Source: Phycomyces nitens (taxonomy: Eukaryota; Mucoromycota; Mucoromycetes; Mucorales; Phycomycetaceae). Taken from it: 64,000 nt of DNA. This document shows, piece by piece, positions 1 to 15,458 of the stretch (within the stretch, counting starts at the first letter, position 1; each line of letters begins with the position of its first letter). Location of the stretch: NCBI GenBank assembly GCA_022702545.1, contig JAHRBC010000003.1:6510001-6574000 (forward strand), in the 5' to 3' direction. A model generated the notes under the pieces. It was not told the origin of the DNA. It ran no database searches and saw nothing but the letters and a program-made list of their open reading frames with translations. The translations under genes and the position numbers were made by a program.

Positions 1-3000
1 CACACACACACAAATACGATCTACAGGAATGTCCAACAAATAAAGGTGGGGAATCAAATTAGGTTGGAATCCTTGCCAAGCACTTGGTTATTTTCCTCAT
101 TGGTTGGGCGCACTAGTAAATATACTGCGATTATCTTTTTGATCTTTTGGAAGGAACTTGTTTTTCTATCATTGTTTGATACCTAACCCTTAATCATAAG
201 GAGAAGTCATTTATATTATTCACGACATCTTGAAGACTTTAAAGAAGTATACTGTGCACCGTATTCAAATAAGCATACTCACCATTAATTTTCAATTGTG
301 TCCCCATTACTTTTTGACACCTTGACACCAATATGTCAGATTCCTAATACACACGATATAACACCTAAAATGGCTAACGATGGTCTCACGGGCTGTCCAA
401 ACATCAAAGTCTCTCTCTCTGTGTGGGATATTACATTTTCCGTTCCCTTCTCTTGATACTCCCGCAATTAAGAAGATTCAATAAACAAACCCTCTTTGTA
501 TCTAGTAGATCAGCAGATAGTTTATCGATAAAATAGGTCACATCAATAATATCATCAAACAACAGGAGGCTATTCCTCTTTTTTTTTTTTTAAGAAAAAG
601 TACCTTAAAAAGGAGAGAGAGCGTCTATAAGCCATTTCTTAAAGGCAATAGCAATAACAAGAATGATATGCTGTGTCTGTAACAGTTAATGACATTTACT
701 GTAATATATTTGATGTTATTTTCCTTGTGATAAATCACACAATAGGTTTGCCTTTGACGTCTCGTCAATCATATAGAATCTTACACCTTGGTCATGCGAT
801 GTTAATCATTTGTAACGCAGATACTCTTCTAATAATATTAACACATGAGATTCTTCTTTTTTGCTTTTATAATATTCAATAACATTAGTATATATGTGTA
901 TTAGCCTATTCAAATACTAATAAAAAAATATTACGACCAGCAATGAATCTTTTTTTTTTTTCACCCCCAAATGTTTCCAGATTCAATCTCACCAAATATG
1001 CCTTTTATTCAGAGCAACCGGTAACCCAACAATGATTTGAAACGTGCAAGTTCAAGGGCCTCAAGCTTGGATCTGGCCTTATTCCACGGCTTGTTTGTAC
1101 CTAATAATATTTCTGAGACAAATGTGCAATCAAGAAATATTTATATATATACATGAGATTTCTTGATTTTTAGTGTTACTGAATATTTTTATCCTAATGC
1201 GATTATAGGTCTCCCCCAAATACGCTTGTACTATTTGATTTTACAGTTTAAAATCTCTTAAAAAAAGTATTAAAATTGCTCGTTTTTTTTATTCTTTAAT
1301 AATAATCTGAAACAATCGGTTAGGGCAAAGGAGAGAAGAAAATAGCACATAGGGAGAAAGCCTCTTGACCTCAGAGCGTCTGGGAAGCAGGCCAACTACA
1401 AAAGTTGCCGAGATAAGATAATTGTGTGTAGTATCAATAACGATAACCAGAAAAAGAAAAAAGAAACGAGATCTCGTTTGTCTTTTAACGAGTTTATATC
1501 AGTTCCTATTTTATAGTATTTTGCCGGATATTATCCTTGGAGTTTTGTTTTAGGAAAGACTGCCATTTATACATTCTGAATAGTGTGCTTGGTTGTTCAA
1601 AGACACTTTGAGGTGATTGTCTCTTAATCTTGTCCCCACAGGGAATCATTGGTAAATTCACATTCATAAGCTGAGCTATATTTGTGGAAGCATTCATATG
1701 GAAATGCTTAGAAATGACATTTATGGCCAATGATAACTCGAAACAATGAAATAACAATATCCTTTTACGACGAGCTGTCCTTTTTTAATTCAGTAATACA
1801 AGCATTGATAGTTACGAATTGTCCTAAATTCTTTAAGCCGTGGTTGTATGACCTTTTATACTCGGCAAGTATATTTTAAAACATTTCCTGAATAAACATA
1901 TATGTTCTGACAGGCTTTCTGGAAATCTAAACGGTATGTGCTACTTGTAGCATTTATTTACTAGAGTTACAATAAGCCCTTTTATAGATTTTATATATTT
2001 ATTAAAAGTAAAACCGATTTGATAATATTCAAGCTTGATGGGTTGGCAATCAAATTCGTGGCAATTATACTCAAAGCCGTCAAATAACAGTCGAATATAG
2101 CTCACTACTCTAAAAATACGGCAAAATAACAAAGAAGCTTATAAGCTTATTATATTGGTCAAGAAATACAATTAAAGAAACCCATTTTTTCTTGTATCGA
2201 TTTCAGTCTATAATAAGGCTATTGCGATCGCACTCACGCTTCATCTCAATTCTTTTAAATATACCACCTAGTTATATAAATTATTATTTGATCGAATCGC
2301 AACTATAATTTTTTTTTTTACTGGTGATTAAGACGATTTTGAAAATTATCGACCGTTTTCCATTCTCAACACGGTACGATGGTCCATCTTTTGCCTCTAT
2401 TACGAGCCAGACTTTGACATACACAGCTCCCCCATTTCTGAACATATTCTCTTTTATATCTCTAATTTTACTCGTCAAAAAGAAACATTGCATAATCCAG
2501 ATAACCTTCAACAAATAATGTAAGTCATCTTCTTCCTTTTCCCACAGAGAATTATGATAAATTAGGGCCAATCATGCGCTTCATGTAAACAAACAAAATA
2601 GATTTTGACGATTGTTTAGACGAATCATACTTCATATTTTGAAGTTTCTTAAGAAATATCTAACCAAATTAAAACACCGATACAGCCATTTTTTATTACT
2701 TGCTTTTGAACAGTGGCTAATTAATTCTCAAATTATGTAATATGATCCACCAAATTTCTCTGTAAATAAGCTATAAAACTATATTTAATGATCACTGGCC
2801 TTGATCTTGGCTTGTTAAAAATATTATTTTCAAACCATTGATCTAATTAAGATAGTAAAAGTGGGTACCACTTGAAGAAGTTACATTAGATATTTAAATT
2901 ATTAAAAAAAAAGGGAGAGATTTAATGCTTTAGAAACTACATATTGTCTATTTCTTTTTCCTTGTCTGAACGTTTGTCACTTTCAAAAAGAGTGTAATGA

Positions 3001-5987
3001 ATAGTGTAGTTAATCTGCGGATCATATTCTACATTTCGTTTTATCAGTATACCCATAATAATATAAACTTTCTTTAATTTCTTGTCATATATTTTCCTTG
3101 ACCTCTCAACTCATCTAGGTAGACAGATTGACTCTTATTTTTTTAAAAGAAAGATCCACTTATTAAATGTCCTATCAACTTTATGCCCCTTGTTCACCAT
3201 GGTCTCATACAATAAAGATGTTATTACAAATCATTGAATAAAAGTGACTCTAGAGATAAATGATCGGTTACATTTTGACAGGAAAATATCCAACCTTTTA
3301 ATCTCATATTTAATTCATTGCTTGATAATCTACAGATAAGAGATCCAAACGAATAGGCAATTAATATTTGACAATTATAAAAATGAGTCTTTAAATAACT
3401 GCTTTAAATCTTGTTACTTGACGTACTTACTGTTAGTCAAGGTATTTAGTGATAAATATTATATAATAAGGAGTTCTAGAATACAGAGAATGCAAAAAAA
3501 GATGGCTATCATATCAAGATACACTATTCGGCACGACAGAATGGTACGATAACGAGAATAAGCTTCATTTGAGCAAACCAGTAATTCCAACAAGATCTAC
3601 CTATGTTGCTTACATGCTCATCCATGTGTCTAATTTAGGTCATTTTAATAGCTTGAAACAAGCATAAATAAAAATAGTTATAGCGAGGTAGACAGAGAGA
3701 GAAACCAGTAATATTATTGTCGTTTAAGAAGCATTGATAATCTGAAATAAAGAAATTTGATTTACCAACATGATATATTCCAAAATAAAATGCCAGGCTT
3801 AATAGATGGGAATTACTGGGATCCATTAACGCCAATAATAAAGTATCGATCTTTTTGTTACCGGCTTGTCTGGGAAAGATCTGGCCAACTTGAAAGGAGC
3901 CATGTCTGGTCTCAATGGGGTTATTATTATTTTTAAAATAAAAGCTACTGGTGATATTTTTACAATGTTTATGGAGGATTTTCTAATGTTGCAAACATAT
4001 AGTTTATAATTAGAAAAAAGAAGTTTAAAGCCTTTTAATGCTCCATTTGAACATAATTCCATTTCTTGGAAATTATATAAAACAATATTTTTGTATGGTA
4101 TAAGTAGTTCAAACATAATACAAAATGCTTTCTGTACTTGGGACAAATGCCTTTTGATTCTCCATACTATAGTTTGTTTGTTTTTGATATTTTATATTAT
4201 TGCAAATAGGCTTAGACACGTTTATTTAATTTGGCTAGAGGCTAATCTTTAATTTGCTGTGTATAGGAATAAATAAATGTGCCTATCAAAGTTGGCTTTT
4301 TTTTTCAAGGAAAATGGTGTGAGTATTACTTTTAATTCGTCATAAAGCTGTATAGTGATGGAATATTGGATTGATAAAAGTATCATGACTTCTTTATTTA
4401 TATGCATCTTTAATGTTTGTAGGAAATTTTAGAATGCCTTGAAATAAAGGCCAATATCATGCTCAGTATGATGATTTAAAGAAATCATAATAAATCTCTT
4501 GAGAATTCTGAGGGCTTATTTATTTTGCAAATAAAGAGAAATTGGCCCCATGTTACAGTCAGCTTCAAAAGATATTCCAGACTGCCAATTTGTTTTGGAC
4601 AGATTGTTGCCGTATGTTATTTGTTATGTTTGACAAGCCAAATACCAGAATTGTAGACAGAAAATAACTAGCAATTTTTGTTGTTGTTGTTGCTGTTTGA
4701 ATCGGCAAAAAATATCATATGTAGCTGTAAAACGCTTGGGTACAGGATACTGCCCAGCTGGCATAATCGCTGATAAATCCCATAATAGACCTAGAGTAAC
4801 TCTTGTATTCTTTGTTAGAACAAAAAGGTATTTTGTTGTGGACATTTGGTGGCTCCAAATATGCAACTTAACCTTTTGGTGAATATGGCTATCTCATTCA
4901 GGTGACCCAACCGATTTATGCCCTATTCTACGAAAACTGGTCCATCTGATTTTGCTACTTGTACCATTTATTTTTTCCTGTTTTGTAGCTCTCTTGTTTA
5001 CCTTGCCATAGTTTCTTTGCCTTTGTTTTCCTAAACGGTCCCAACTTTATGTAGGCCAATTTATCCGTTATCTAAAGGTCATATCAAGTAATATCATGTT
5101 AAATACTCACCATAGAATACGCTTGTATAAACTTTAGATAGGCCATAACCTTTGTTGCAATGGGTGTACTATACTATTCTAACTATCCTTTGGATCTTCA
5201 AGTGCTTTTCGAAAATTTGGGCTAGCAATAGATACCTACAATAACATAACAGAGATACGTTCACTCACTCATTTATCTATCTATCTTCAAAGCCATGTTG
5301 CTTCAACATCATTATATTAAAACTAGCGAGGAAAATAATAAAGAAGCCCTTTCTTACGTATACCTAATCTATCCCAGTTTTAATATATCAAAATGATCTT
5401 TTCAGACTGCAAATTATCTTGGATCAGGTATAGAAATGATAGGTTACATGTGTGTTAAAGAACGGCTGATAAATAATTAGATTTATACAGTCTACATAAA
5501 CGATGCCTATCTACTAAATAGCAGGTCTTCTTGCCAAAAATGATACTGAGCCTTTCATAACCAGTCTCTTTTTTCCTGAGACTCGGTGGATTTGTTGAAA
5601 ATGTAGGGCGCTCACAAATGTGAATTCATTCTGGGTTTTCTTAACATATTTATAAAGAGATGGCTATCATTATGAGCAGTGTATTTTGTATTTTGTATTT
5701 TTATTACTGGTTAAAATTACTACGGGCTAGTCACCCAAGCGTTTCTGTTTGGTTCCAAAAAAAAAACCAATTCTTATTGCTCTTTTTGATTCCTCTTTCA
5801 TTCTACAATTGCCCACAATCATATTGTATCGACGTTTAAAGCGCAGATTACATAATGTATCGGTGTATAAACATAAATTCTACGTCATCTTTTGCGGTCA
5901 TTAAATAAATAATCGTAGTGTAAACTAGCTAGTCTCATTTTGCCTACAAGAAAAAACTTTCTCCGTTCTTTTGTAAAACAGAGAACA
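1..5987. other. AT-rich intergenic region, no gene recognised
   Basis: I see no supportable gene in these 6 kb. Open frames are short, biased to Leu/Ile/Phe/Lys and have no family resemblance. The first bases are a (CA)n run, and poly(T)/poly(A) tracts are scattered throughout. No tRNA-like box pairs were noticed. The last 100 bp should hold the RNA14 promoter and 5' UTR, including an ACGTCA half-site of the bZIP/CRE type near 5882. Decayed repeats may be present but I could not delimit any by eye. Confidence 0.6.
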
Positions 5988-8900
5988 ATGGACGCGGACA
6001 CACCCACTTCAACGAACCTATACAACAGGGAAACAACAATTGGAGACACAATCATGGGAGAGAATCCAGAGACAGACACCCAGTCTGTAGAACAAACACA
6101 AGTTTCCACAGACACATCTATTCAATCGGAAACGACAGCTACCGAGGAGCTGCCAGTACAATCTACAAATGTTCAATTCTCAGAAAACTCAGTAGAAGAA
6201 CAAATCATCCAGACCGAACAGCAGAAGCAACAACAACAACAACAGCAACAGCAACATCACCAAGTAGAAGAAATAGAAGCAGAAGAGGAAGAAGAGGAAG
6301 AAGAAGAGGAAGAGGAAGAAGTAGTAGAAAATGAAGAACATATTGATACTGCTGATTATGATAAAGACGATGATGAGCAACTATCGGTAGACGAATACAA
6401 CACACCTCCACAAACATCAACTGCCATGGAGTTAGATGAACCAGTAGAAGAAAAAAAGCCAGCCGTTGAATCACAAAAGCAACAAAAGCCAGAGGAATCT
6501 ATCCCTCATCCAGTGCCACAACCTGTAGAACTCGAAGATTCCTTTATTAGTGCTCCTGCTTCATGGCAGATTCCTCCGGGTGCACTTCAAGCAAAGGCAG
6601 ATCATGCTAATCATGCGCGATTACTTGAGCCTATAATCAAAGTGAATCACAAATTAGAACGCTTGGAAGAACGTGTCAAAGAGTTTCCAGACGACCTTGA
6701 AGCATGGAACGCGTTGAAAACAGAAATCCAACAGACAGGAGATTTGGTACAAATGCGTGAATTCTATGAAAAGTTCCTTGCTGTATTTCCCACCTCGGTA
6801 AGTGTGTCTTTCTTATTTGGTGTCTACTTTCTCTCTCTCTCTCTCTCTCTTCTTCCACCTCTTTTTTACCTTGGTGGACCCTTGGTCGGTCCAAGGAGCA
6901 AAGAGCAACGAAATTGTTGTCCAGCGCCGTGATCAGCAGAGGGCTGAAAGGTTAGGTGTTATTTCTTTTCTTTCTTTCTTTCCTTCTCCCTTTTTCTCTC
7001 TCTTTCTGGCACATCTTTACACTTGGTTCTTTTTATTATTATTTTTCAATTATCCCTACATTCCCCTTTTTCTTGGTTCGGCTCAACATAGGTCTTGTAC
7101 CAAAGACCAGGAAACAAAAAGGATCCGGGATTTCTTTTTTCAAGCCTTGGACTTCAAACTTGGAAAAAATCACAAAGGTCTGTCCATATGAATACATGTA
7201 ATAAACGCATCTTGCAAAAGAAAAGAAAGCCGATTCAGCGGTTTTATTTGCAGATGCCGTCGGTCTCTTATATTTGCACTGTTTTATTTTTGCTATATTC
7301 ACTATTTCCATCCCCTTTTTTTCTTTTTTTTATGAGCGTTTTGATTATCTGGTTGGTTGCGATCTCAAGAAATCTTTGATACTGATAATCTTTCTATATT
7401 TGTCTCATTGAACTCTTACTCTCAATTGGAAAGAAGCACTAGATGAACTTCTTCTATGCTTATTGCCAAACAAAGAGAAGCAGAAAAGAAGATGATGAAG
7501 ATGAAGAGGAGGAGTGATGTGGAAAAGAGAAAGAAAGAGAGAGAGAAGAAGAAGAAGAAGAAAAGGGATCCCAAAAAAAAAGAAGATAGAGAGAACAGAG
7601 AAAATGAATGAAAGAGAAACAAAGTCTTTGATGAAAAAGGAATATTTTTACACTGACTGCTGACAAAAAATATCTCTGGTTTGTTCTTTGTAGCCAAGAC
7701 AATGGCTAGCTTACTTGGAAATGGAGCTCAAACATTCCAATTTTAATGAGGTGGAAGGTCTCTTCAGACGCTGCTTAAAGACTGTGCTTTCTATCGATCT
7801 TTGGAAGTTTTACCTTGGATATATTCGCCGTATCAATATGGGCGAAAATGGGGCTGCTGCAACTCCAGAAGGACGAACGATCATTGAGAAAGCCTATGAA
7901 TATGTGCTCAATAATGTTGGCATTGATAAGGAAGCGGGTCCTATTTGGGCTGATTACATCTTCTTCTTGTCTTCTAACAAGGTAAAAGAATCCTCAAGGA
8001 GGCATCTAGAATGGGGAATTCGATAGAAACAAGAGGTTAACATGGTCCCTCAAAATCATAGACTACCAACACATGGGAAGAGCAGCGAAAGATGGATAGT
8101 ATGCGTCGTGCTTATCAAAAAGCCATGGCGATTCCATTGAACAATGTTGAGCATCTTTGGAAAGAATACGATCAGTGGGAGAACACATTGAACAGATTGA
8201 CGGTACATACAAGTACGCTAATTACAAAGTCGTACTAATATACATAATCTTGTTTTTTTTTGTGTTTTGTTTTAACAATGCTAATGTAGGCCAAGAAGTT
8301 CTTGAGTGAAAGATCATCGGCTTATATGACAGCACGTACTGCTTTGCGTGAAATGAGAGGCTTTACGGATCAGTTGTCGCGCACGATAATTCCTAGACGT
8401 AAAGAATGGACAGAGAAAGACCTGCAGCAGGTAAATAAAATCAACTATGACTTGTGTGATTTGACCAAGTGTGCCATTCGAGTAGCTCGAAGTGTGGAGA
8501 GAATACATTCAGTGGGAAAAAGGCAACCCACTCCATTTGGAAGATGAAGAATCTGTCGTAGAGAGAGTGGCATACGCATATCAGCAGGCCTTCCTTGTCT
8601 TGCGATTCTTCCCTGTCTTGTGGTTTGATTATGCCATGTATTACAAGGAGATTGGCAAAGTTGACAAGGCATTAACGGTATTAAAGCAAGGAATGGAGAT
8701 TCTGCCCAAAAGGTAAGCTAGAATAACATGTTCAGGTATTTAAATGCATATTAACATCTTTCTACTTAGTTTGCTGATTCACTTTGCCTATGTTGAACTA
8801 TGCGAGACAAGAAGGCAGTTTGATGATGCTCGCCAGGCATTCGACTCTCTTCTTGAGCAATTGGACCAGGATATCGAGAAAATTAAATCAGCAGCTCATA

Positions 8901-10356
8901 AATCGATTGAAAAGTTGCAGCAAGAGGCAGAGGAAGAGAAGGCCGGCATGAATCTGTCTGATGATATCGATGGAGAGCTCAGAGAGCAGTTGAGACAAAG
9001 AGAAAAGCAGGTTAAAAAAGACCAAGAAGAAATTGAAGAACGCACAAAAGAGCAGGTTGACGCCATTGCAAGAAGATGTTCTCTTGTCTGGATCATGTAC
9101 ATGCGTTTTGCAAGAAGATCCGATGTAGGTTTATATTCATAAAGGTGCTTTTTTATTAAGATTGAAATGCAGGGTATCAAAAGTGCACGATCATTGTTCT
9201 CCAGAGCACGCAAGACCACCAACCTTACATACCATGTGTTTGTAGCCTCTGGTAAGTTGAACATATATTTGATCCAGAGACCCCCCACAGAACTGAACCC
9301 AATTTACACACTAGCTCTGATGGAGTACCACAACAGTAAAGATGCCACTATTGCAGGCAAGGTCTTTGAGATTGTTGGCTACAAACTGTTTGCAGATGAG
9401 CCTGCCTTTGTGTGTGAATATCTTGATTTCTTGATTGAGATGAATGACGATAATAGTAAGTTGATTCTAATGCGACAACAACAACAACAACAAAAAAATG
9501 CTTACTATATTCTCAAGATACTCGAGCCTTGTTCGAGAGAGCCTTGTCTACAATGCCAGCCGAAAAGGCAGGACCTATCTGGTCAAAGTTCTTGGATTAT
9601 GAAAACAAGTACGGAGATTTGGCAGGTGTTCAGGGTGTTGAGAAGCGCCGAAATGAAGCGATACAAGGCAGTAAGTATATAAAAGAAATACAAGGGATTT
9701 TGAAATATAGGCTAATTGTATGTCTAGCTACCGTGCTTGAATCATCGTTATTTCGCTACAGCTACCTGGATATCGGCATAGACATTGACTCTGAACTTGG
9801 TGGTGAAGGTAGCCAAACATTGAATGCCGTGAAGGCTGAGAATCTAAAATATATTATATTTATGATCTTTAAAAATAGTTCGAAAAGAAAAGAGTCCAAA
9901 TGTTGTCCCGTCCCCTGTTATCCAAGAAGCACCTATTAATGGGGCTGGTGGTCATGAAAGATCTCACCGCAAAGATCACGGAAAGAAACCTCTTTTGCAA
10001 CCTGTTCACCCAGAGAAATATCCTAGACCTGATTTTGAACAGTGGAAGCCCTTTAAGCCTTTAACAGACTCTGCTCGTCATGTAGTACCAACCACTGTTA
10101 CCATTCCACGTGTGGTCGCTCCAGACTCAATTCCCAAGGTCTCTACTCCCACACCCGATGTTCCACCTGTTGCTGCAGCTCCCGCACCCCCGGTCACATG
10201 GAACAAGACACAGCTTGCAAAATTACCTGACCCTGTAGCTTACTTTGTCACCAACCTTCCACCAGCACACTCTTTTAATGGTAAGATGAGCCAAGAAGAA
10301 GAAGAAGAAGAAGAAGAAGAAGAAAACACGACTAATCATGTCTAAACTCAAAATAA

Positions 10357-10390
<34 letters not shown>

Positions 10391-10896
10391 GGCCCCTTGA
10401 TCCAAGCAGCTGAACTAGTAGATCTTCTTCGGAACATCATCATCCCTCTTCCTCCCCAGGCACCCGCAGCCGTGACCACGTCTGGTACCATGCCTGCCCC
10501 TGGACGTAACCAGAACCCTCAATCTCATCCCAAGAACATGATGGGTGGGCCACCCATGCACCCACAACAGCAAATGGCGGGCAGAGATATGCCTCCGATG
10601 CGCGGGCTGCCTGGTGGACGCGCTGGCAGAGGAGGATACAAGTCGAGGGTAGGTTTTGTTTATTAATTCGAAAACTTGCGCGCTCATTTTATCCAATCAC
10701 AAAATATTTTGTGCGTCTTGTATATTAGGGTGGTATGCCAATGAGAGGTGGCAAAGGCAATATGAAGCGTAAGACACGCGACGATCATGAAGATGACTAT
10801 CTCCCTCACAAAGGCATGGGCCCCAACCGCCCACCAGATAACGACATCTTCAGAGCCAGACAGGTGAAGCGACACCGTGATGACCCGCCTTATTAA
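5988..10896 (+). CDS. RNA14: mRNA 3'-end-processing protein Rna14 (CstF-77 homologue), 13 exons
   Basis: Cleavage/polyadenylation factor scaffold (HAT-repeat protein of CF IA / CstF) that acts in the nucleus on pre-mRNA 3' ends. Exons joined: 5988-6797, 7694-7981, 8062-8202, 8290-8430, 8486-8712, 8770-9124, 9173-9251, 9291-9455, 9518-9670, 9728-9808, 9879-10280, 10392-10648, 10729-10896. All phases agree and give 1,088 aa. The N-terminus is low complexity, with poly-Gln then poly-Glu. HAT repeats follow; diagnostic segments are [34 protein letters not shown] and the Suf-type region (TRALFERAL). The C-terminus has the Pro-rich Rna15/CstF-64-binding monkeytail region and ends in a [16 protein letters not shown] motif typical of CstF-77. 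The start is the first ATG (5988); the open frame extends upstream only from a TTG. Intron 1 is unusually long (896 bp) and intron 11 contains GAA and ATA microsatellites. Identification is strong; individual exon edges are inferred. Confidence 0.9.
6798..7693 (+). repeat. Long low-complexity RNA14 intron 1
   Basis: This 896-bp intron (donor GTAAGT, acceptor TTTGTAG) is more than ten times the usual intron here. It contains a (CT)n run near 6831-6852, pyrimidine-rich TTTC/CTTT blocks at about 6960-7080, then an opposite-strand purine block of GAA/GAG repeats at about 7480-7620. The pyrimidine and purine blocks are roughly complementary, so the intron could fold on itself. Several open frames cross it, but they have skewed composition and no family resemblance. 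Confidence 0.65.
10281..10391 (+). repeat. GAA and ATA microsatellites inside RNA14 intron 11
   Basis: Between donor GTAAGA at 10281 and the acceptor at 10390-10391 lie about ten GAA units (around 10296-10323) and about twelve AAT/ATA units (10353-10389). The ATA array runs straight into the acceptor AG and replaces the usual pyrimidine tract. Length variation here could change splicing of the Pro-rich C-terminal exons. Confidence 0.8.
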
Positions 10897-11211
10897 AAGC
10901 ACCAATCTCACAGCAGCGATGTGGGCCAATCTAATCTATTTTTTTTTCTTTTTAAAAAAAAACCAACAACAACATATATTTCTTTGTGATCATTAAGTTT
11001 CCCATTATTCTATTGTTTTGTTTTTTTTAATAAACACTAGTGAATATACATCTTAAAAGCATGCAACAATAGTACTATGGGTAATTAGCGATGGAACTGC
11101 TTCAATCCATTGTGGAATGAAGGGGTTTTTATTAAAGACAACGCAACGAATGCATTAAAGCTATATTTAGCAAAGGGGGGAAAGAGAGAGAAAGGAGTAA
11201 TGTTATTATTT

Positions 11212-12510
<1,299 letters not shown>

Positions 12511-12557
12511 AGTTCTTTATATAGTAATGGATATATTGACCCCCCCAAGAATAGAAA

Positions 12558-15458
12558 ACAATTTTCAGATTGGATAGGTCTGTAGGAAACCTACTAAACC
12601 AGGGTTGTTTTGAACCAACCGATGTTCATAAATCGTACCCTTTATGGCAGAATTGGTCTTGGACAATGGAGACTCTGCAAGTTATTTTGAGGAGAAGAAG
12701 CTTAGGGCGGAGTCCTTTGGTCTTTGTCATGCTATAGATATAGTGATACAAAGAGGCGCGATCAACACCGCCATTCTAAAACAACTGCCTTTTTGTGTGA
12801 TCCAAGGCATTCTTTGATTAATAAAGTATCAACAGTTGGCGTCACAATTTTCCCATTTGAATCACAATCCTTTACTTGATTTTTGGGCTGTCCTACCTTT
12901 TAATCACAAGACAAATTTCAAGGATTTGGTTTCTCAAAAGTGAAGAGCATAGAGATAATGGCTTGGATATAGTCAGTATCACAGATATACCAAGACCTTT
13001 TTTTCGATTGCTATGTTCCCGGACCAGTTCGATTCTAACAGCAAAAATATATATATAAAAAATACCCGGTACGGACCAAATTACACTTTAATTTCAAAAT
13101 TAGAGTTTCTACATGACAACTAATATAAATCAGTCCATTTTCTGGAGACTTGGGATCCACTCATTAGTCATAAAGCAAACAGTCGACAGGTGCTACAAAG
13201 GTATTGTGGATAGCTGACATAAGGCTACTCTTTATCACCAGTAATAATAATAATTGGCATTACCAGGCTTAATATCTCTTCTTAAAAGCAATCAACGGAT
13301 ATCAATAGGTTTGGACCAATAAGCTTGCTATTCAGACCTTGGCAATATGATGGCACCTATATATCCCAGATTGCTTTTATCAAAGACTAGTAACAGTCAA
13401 CTCCTTATTTACCAAAGCACAGATCTCTGATATGTATAAGCACTATCAAGGCTTACTCTGCAAAGTAAAAACAAAAAAAGTAATGGAAAGTAGGCATTAG
13501 TAGTTGTCCAATGATAATACCATGCAAAACATTGTTCGTCGCACTTCCCTGAAATTCCAGGATAAGAATCTCGGGATTCCTTGTGATGAGCAACATTTTA
13601 TTTAACTCCATATCAGATTTCCTAACCAACCCTCGTTGTACTTGCCAATACATGGCAGGTTAACATATCAATAGCTATCTACTGGGAACAAGGACTTTAC
13701 AAGGGAATTTGAATAATATTATATAAACAGTACCTTCACAGTACTCGTATTTCCCTTGAATACTAACAAATCCAAATACCTCCGTTGGTATTGAGTCTTT
13801 ATTTCAATTGTGTAATTCAGCGTTGGATTGGTCATCACTAGCAGTTGTTATCGACCCATAATTTACGTTCTTTTAGCAAGAGCTTTGCTACCAGGGATAT
13901 TCTTGTTGTGGCTACTGTTTGCAAAGAACATCCAATTAGTAATACTGATTTGACCAATCAAGGACAGATCCGGCCATTGTCCTCTCGAACCAATAGTAGT
14001 TTGTACTCTTTCTTTTCTTGTAAAGACATGCCATAGAACCAATAATTATAATTATTTTGGACATTAGCTAGAACCATTCATATAAATAACCTTTGGAGCT
14101 TGTTGATAAAAGGATCAAGCAAACATCATTGGTATCAAATGAGTCTATCTTTAAACTTGTTTTCCTGTCTTGTCTGTTCTTGGCATAGTCTAGATTGGTT
14201 CCTGACACTTTTAATAGTCATCGTTGATGCTGTTAATGTTAAATTTATCATTACAAGAGAAATAATCAGTTGACATAAAGATTGGTGTTGATGGAAATGT
14301 CATGAATTTGAAGGGGTCTTGTAGGATCTTGTTCACAAGGATGAATCACACAATATGCCTACTTTCTTGAAGCTGCTTCTTTGCTATTTGTCTGTTTTTT
14401 TTTGCCATTAGGTTTTTAGCCTACCACCAGACATGACGCTTGTCCCAATGTCAACATTACTGTAATTCAAGGATGAGCGAATCCAAAATAAATAGAGGTT
14501 TCTATCATCAAGCATAGTAGTGGATTAGGGCAAGATGGCAAACATACATTTTGCGAATAAACATATTAAATGCATCTTAATAGAGTTTGTATTGGGAAAA
14601 AAAAACATGATTAACAACAACAAAAAGGTACGCATCTTGATTCTCAAATCATCTTTTGAGCATCAGATGGAGAAGAGATTACGAGCAATGAAAAAGGTGG
14701 TGATGAGTCTTTGTATGATTACATGCTTGGAATTTAACAAGAACAACATTTATTGCTTCTAGATTGGCAGCATCTTTATAACTCTATAATTTTTCAGTAG
14801 AAGACTTGTGAGATAACGTATGCTTGTTTCTACTTTACAAAATAATCTGCTTAAATGTGGTCAGAGGAGCAGAGTCAATAGCATACAACTCCTCATCAGC
14901 GAAGAAACCATTGGCTCAACTCGATCTTCATCAATTAAAGGACCTTCTTTATATATCTTTAGATATATATATATAAAATGTATACTCCTTTTGAACATCT
15001 GTAATTGTAGGTAGGAAAGGATCTGGGAAACCATATATTTTATATTTTATAATAGAAAAAAATGATGAGAATCCCAAGGATTTTATTGGCTAGTTACCAA
15101 CCGACATGCAGAAATAGGAGCCTGTCCAAATTTAGTAAGAATTTGACTGTACTTGAATAATTAAATAACAGATATCCAATTAAAAACATTATAAAGGTTC
15201 GAGACTTGGCACAAGAGATCCCGACCTTTCTTGGTGAATAATTACACTTTCAAAGCAAAAAATGAAATCAAACCCGAATTCTGATCAACACACATGAACT
15301 GGGGGACAAGGTCGGGAGGACAAGTTTACATCATGAACAAGTGTTTGTGGGGTTTTTTTTAAAAGGTTCTTTAATAATTTCATAAAAATTTATACACGCC
15401 AAGCTCTTTTTATAAACAAAAGGGAATCAAATATACACACTAAAAATAATATTATTTC
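12558..15458. other. Intergenic region without recognisable gene
   Basis: About 2.9 kb of AT-rich sequence. Short open frames (for example 13845-14036 and 14535-14762) have no family resemblance and no splice-linked extensions that I could find. A short (AAT)n run lies near 13244. No RNA gene was recognised. Confidence 0.55.

Noticed and set aside
5940..5987. Extended RNA14 start including 16 extra residues
   Set aside because: That frame begins at TTG, not ATG; the first ATG is 5988.
6802..7702. Several plus- and minus-strand open frames rich in Phe/Ser/Leu
   Set aside because: They lie in RNA14 intron 1 and reflect CT/GA low complexity.
13069..13080. Shared word GGTACGGACCAA at 13069 and 55332 as a transposon end
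   Set aside because: Only 12 bp match and the flanks differ; no partner inverted copy was seen.
15190..15215. GGTTCGAGAC as a tRNA B box
   Set aside because: No matching A box, acceptor stem or anticodon arm could be built around it.
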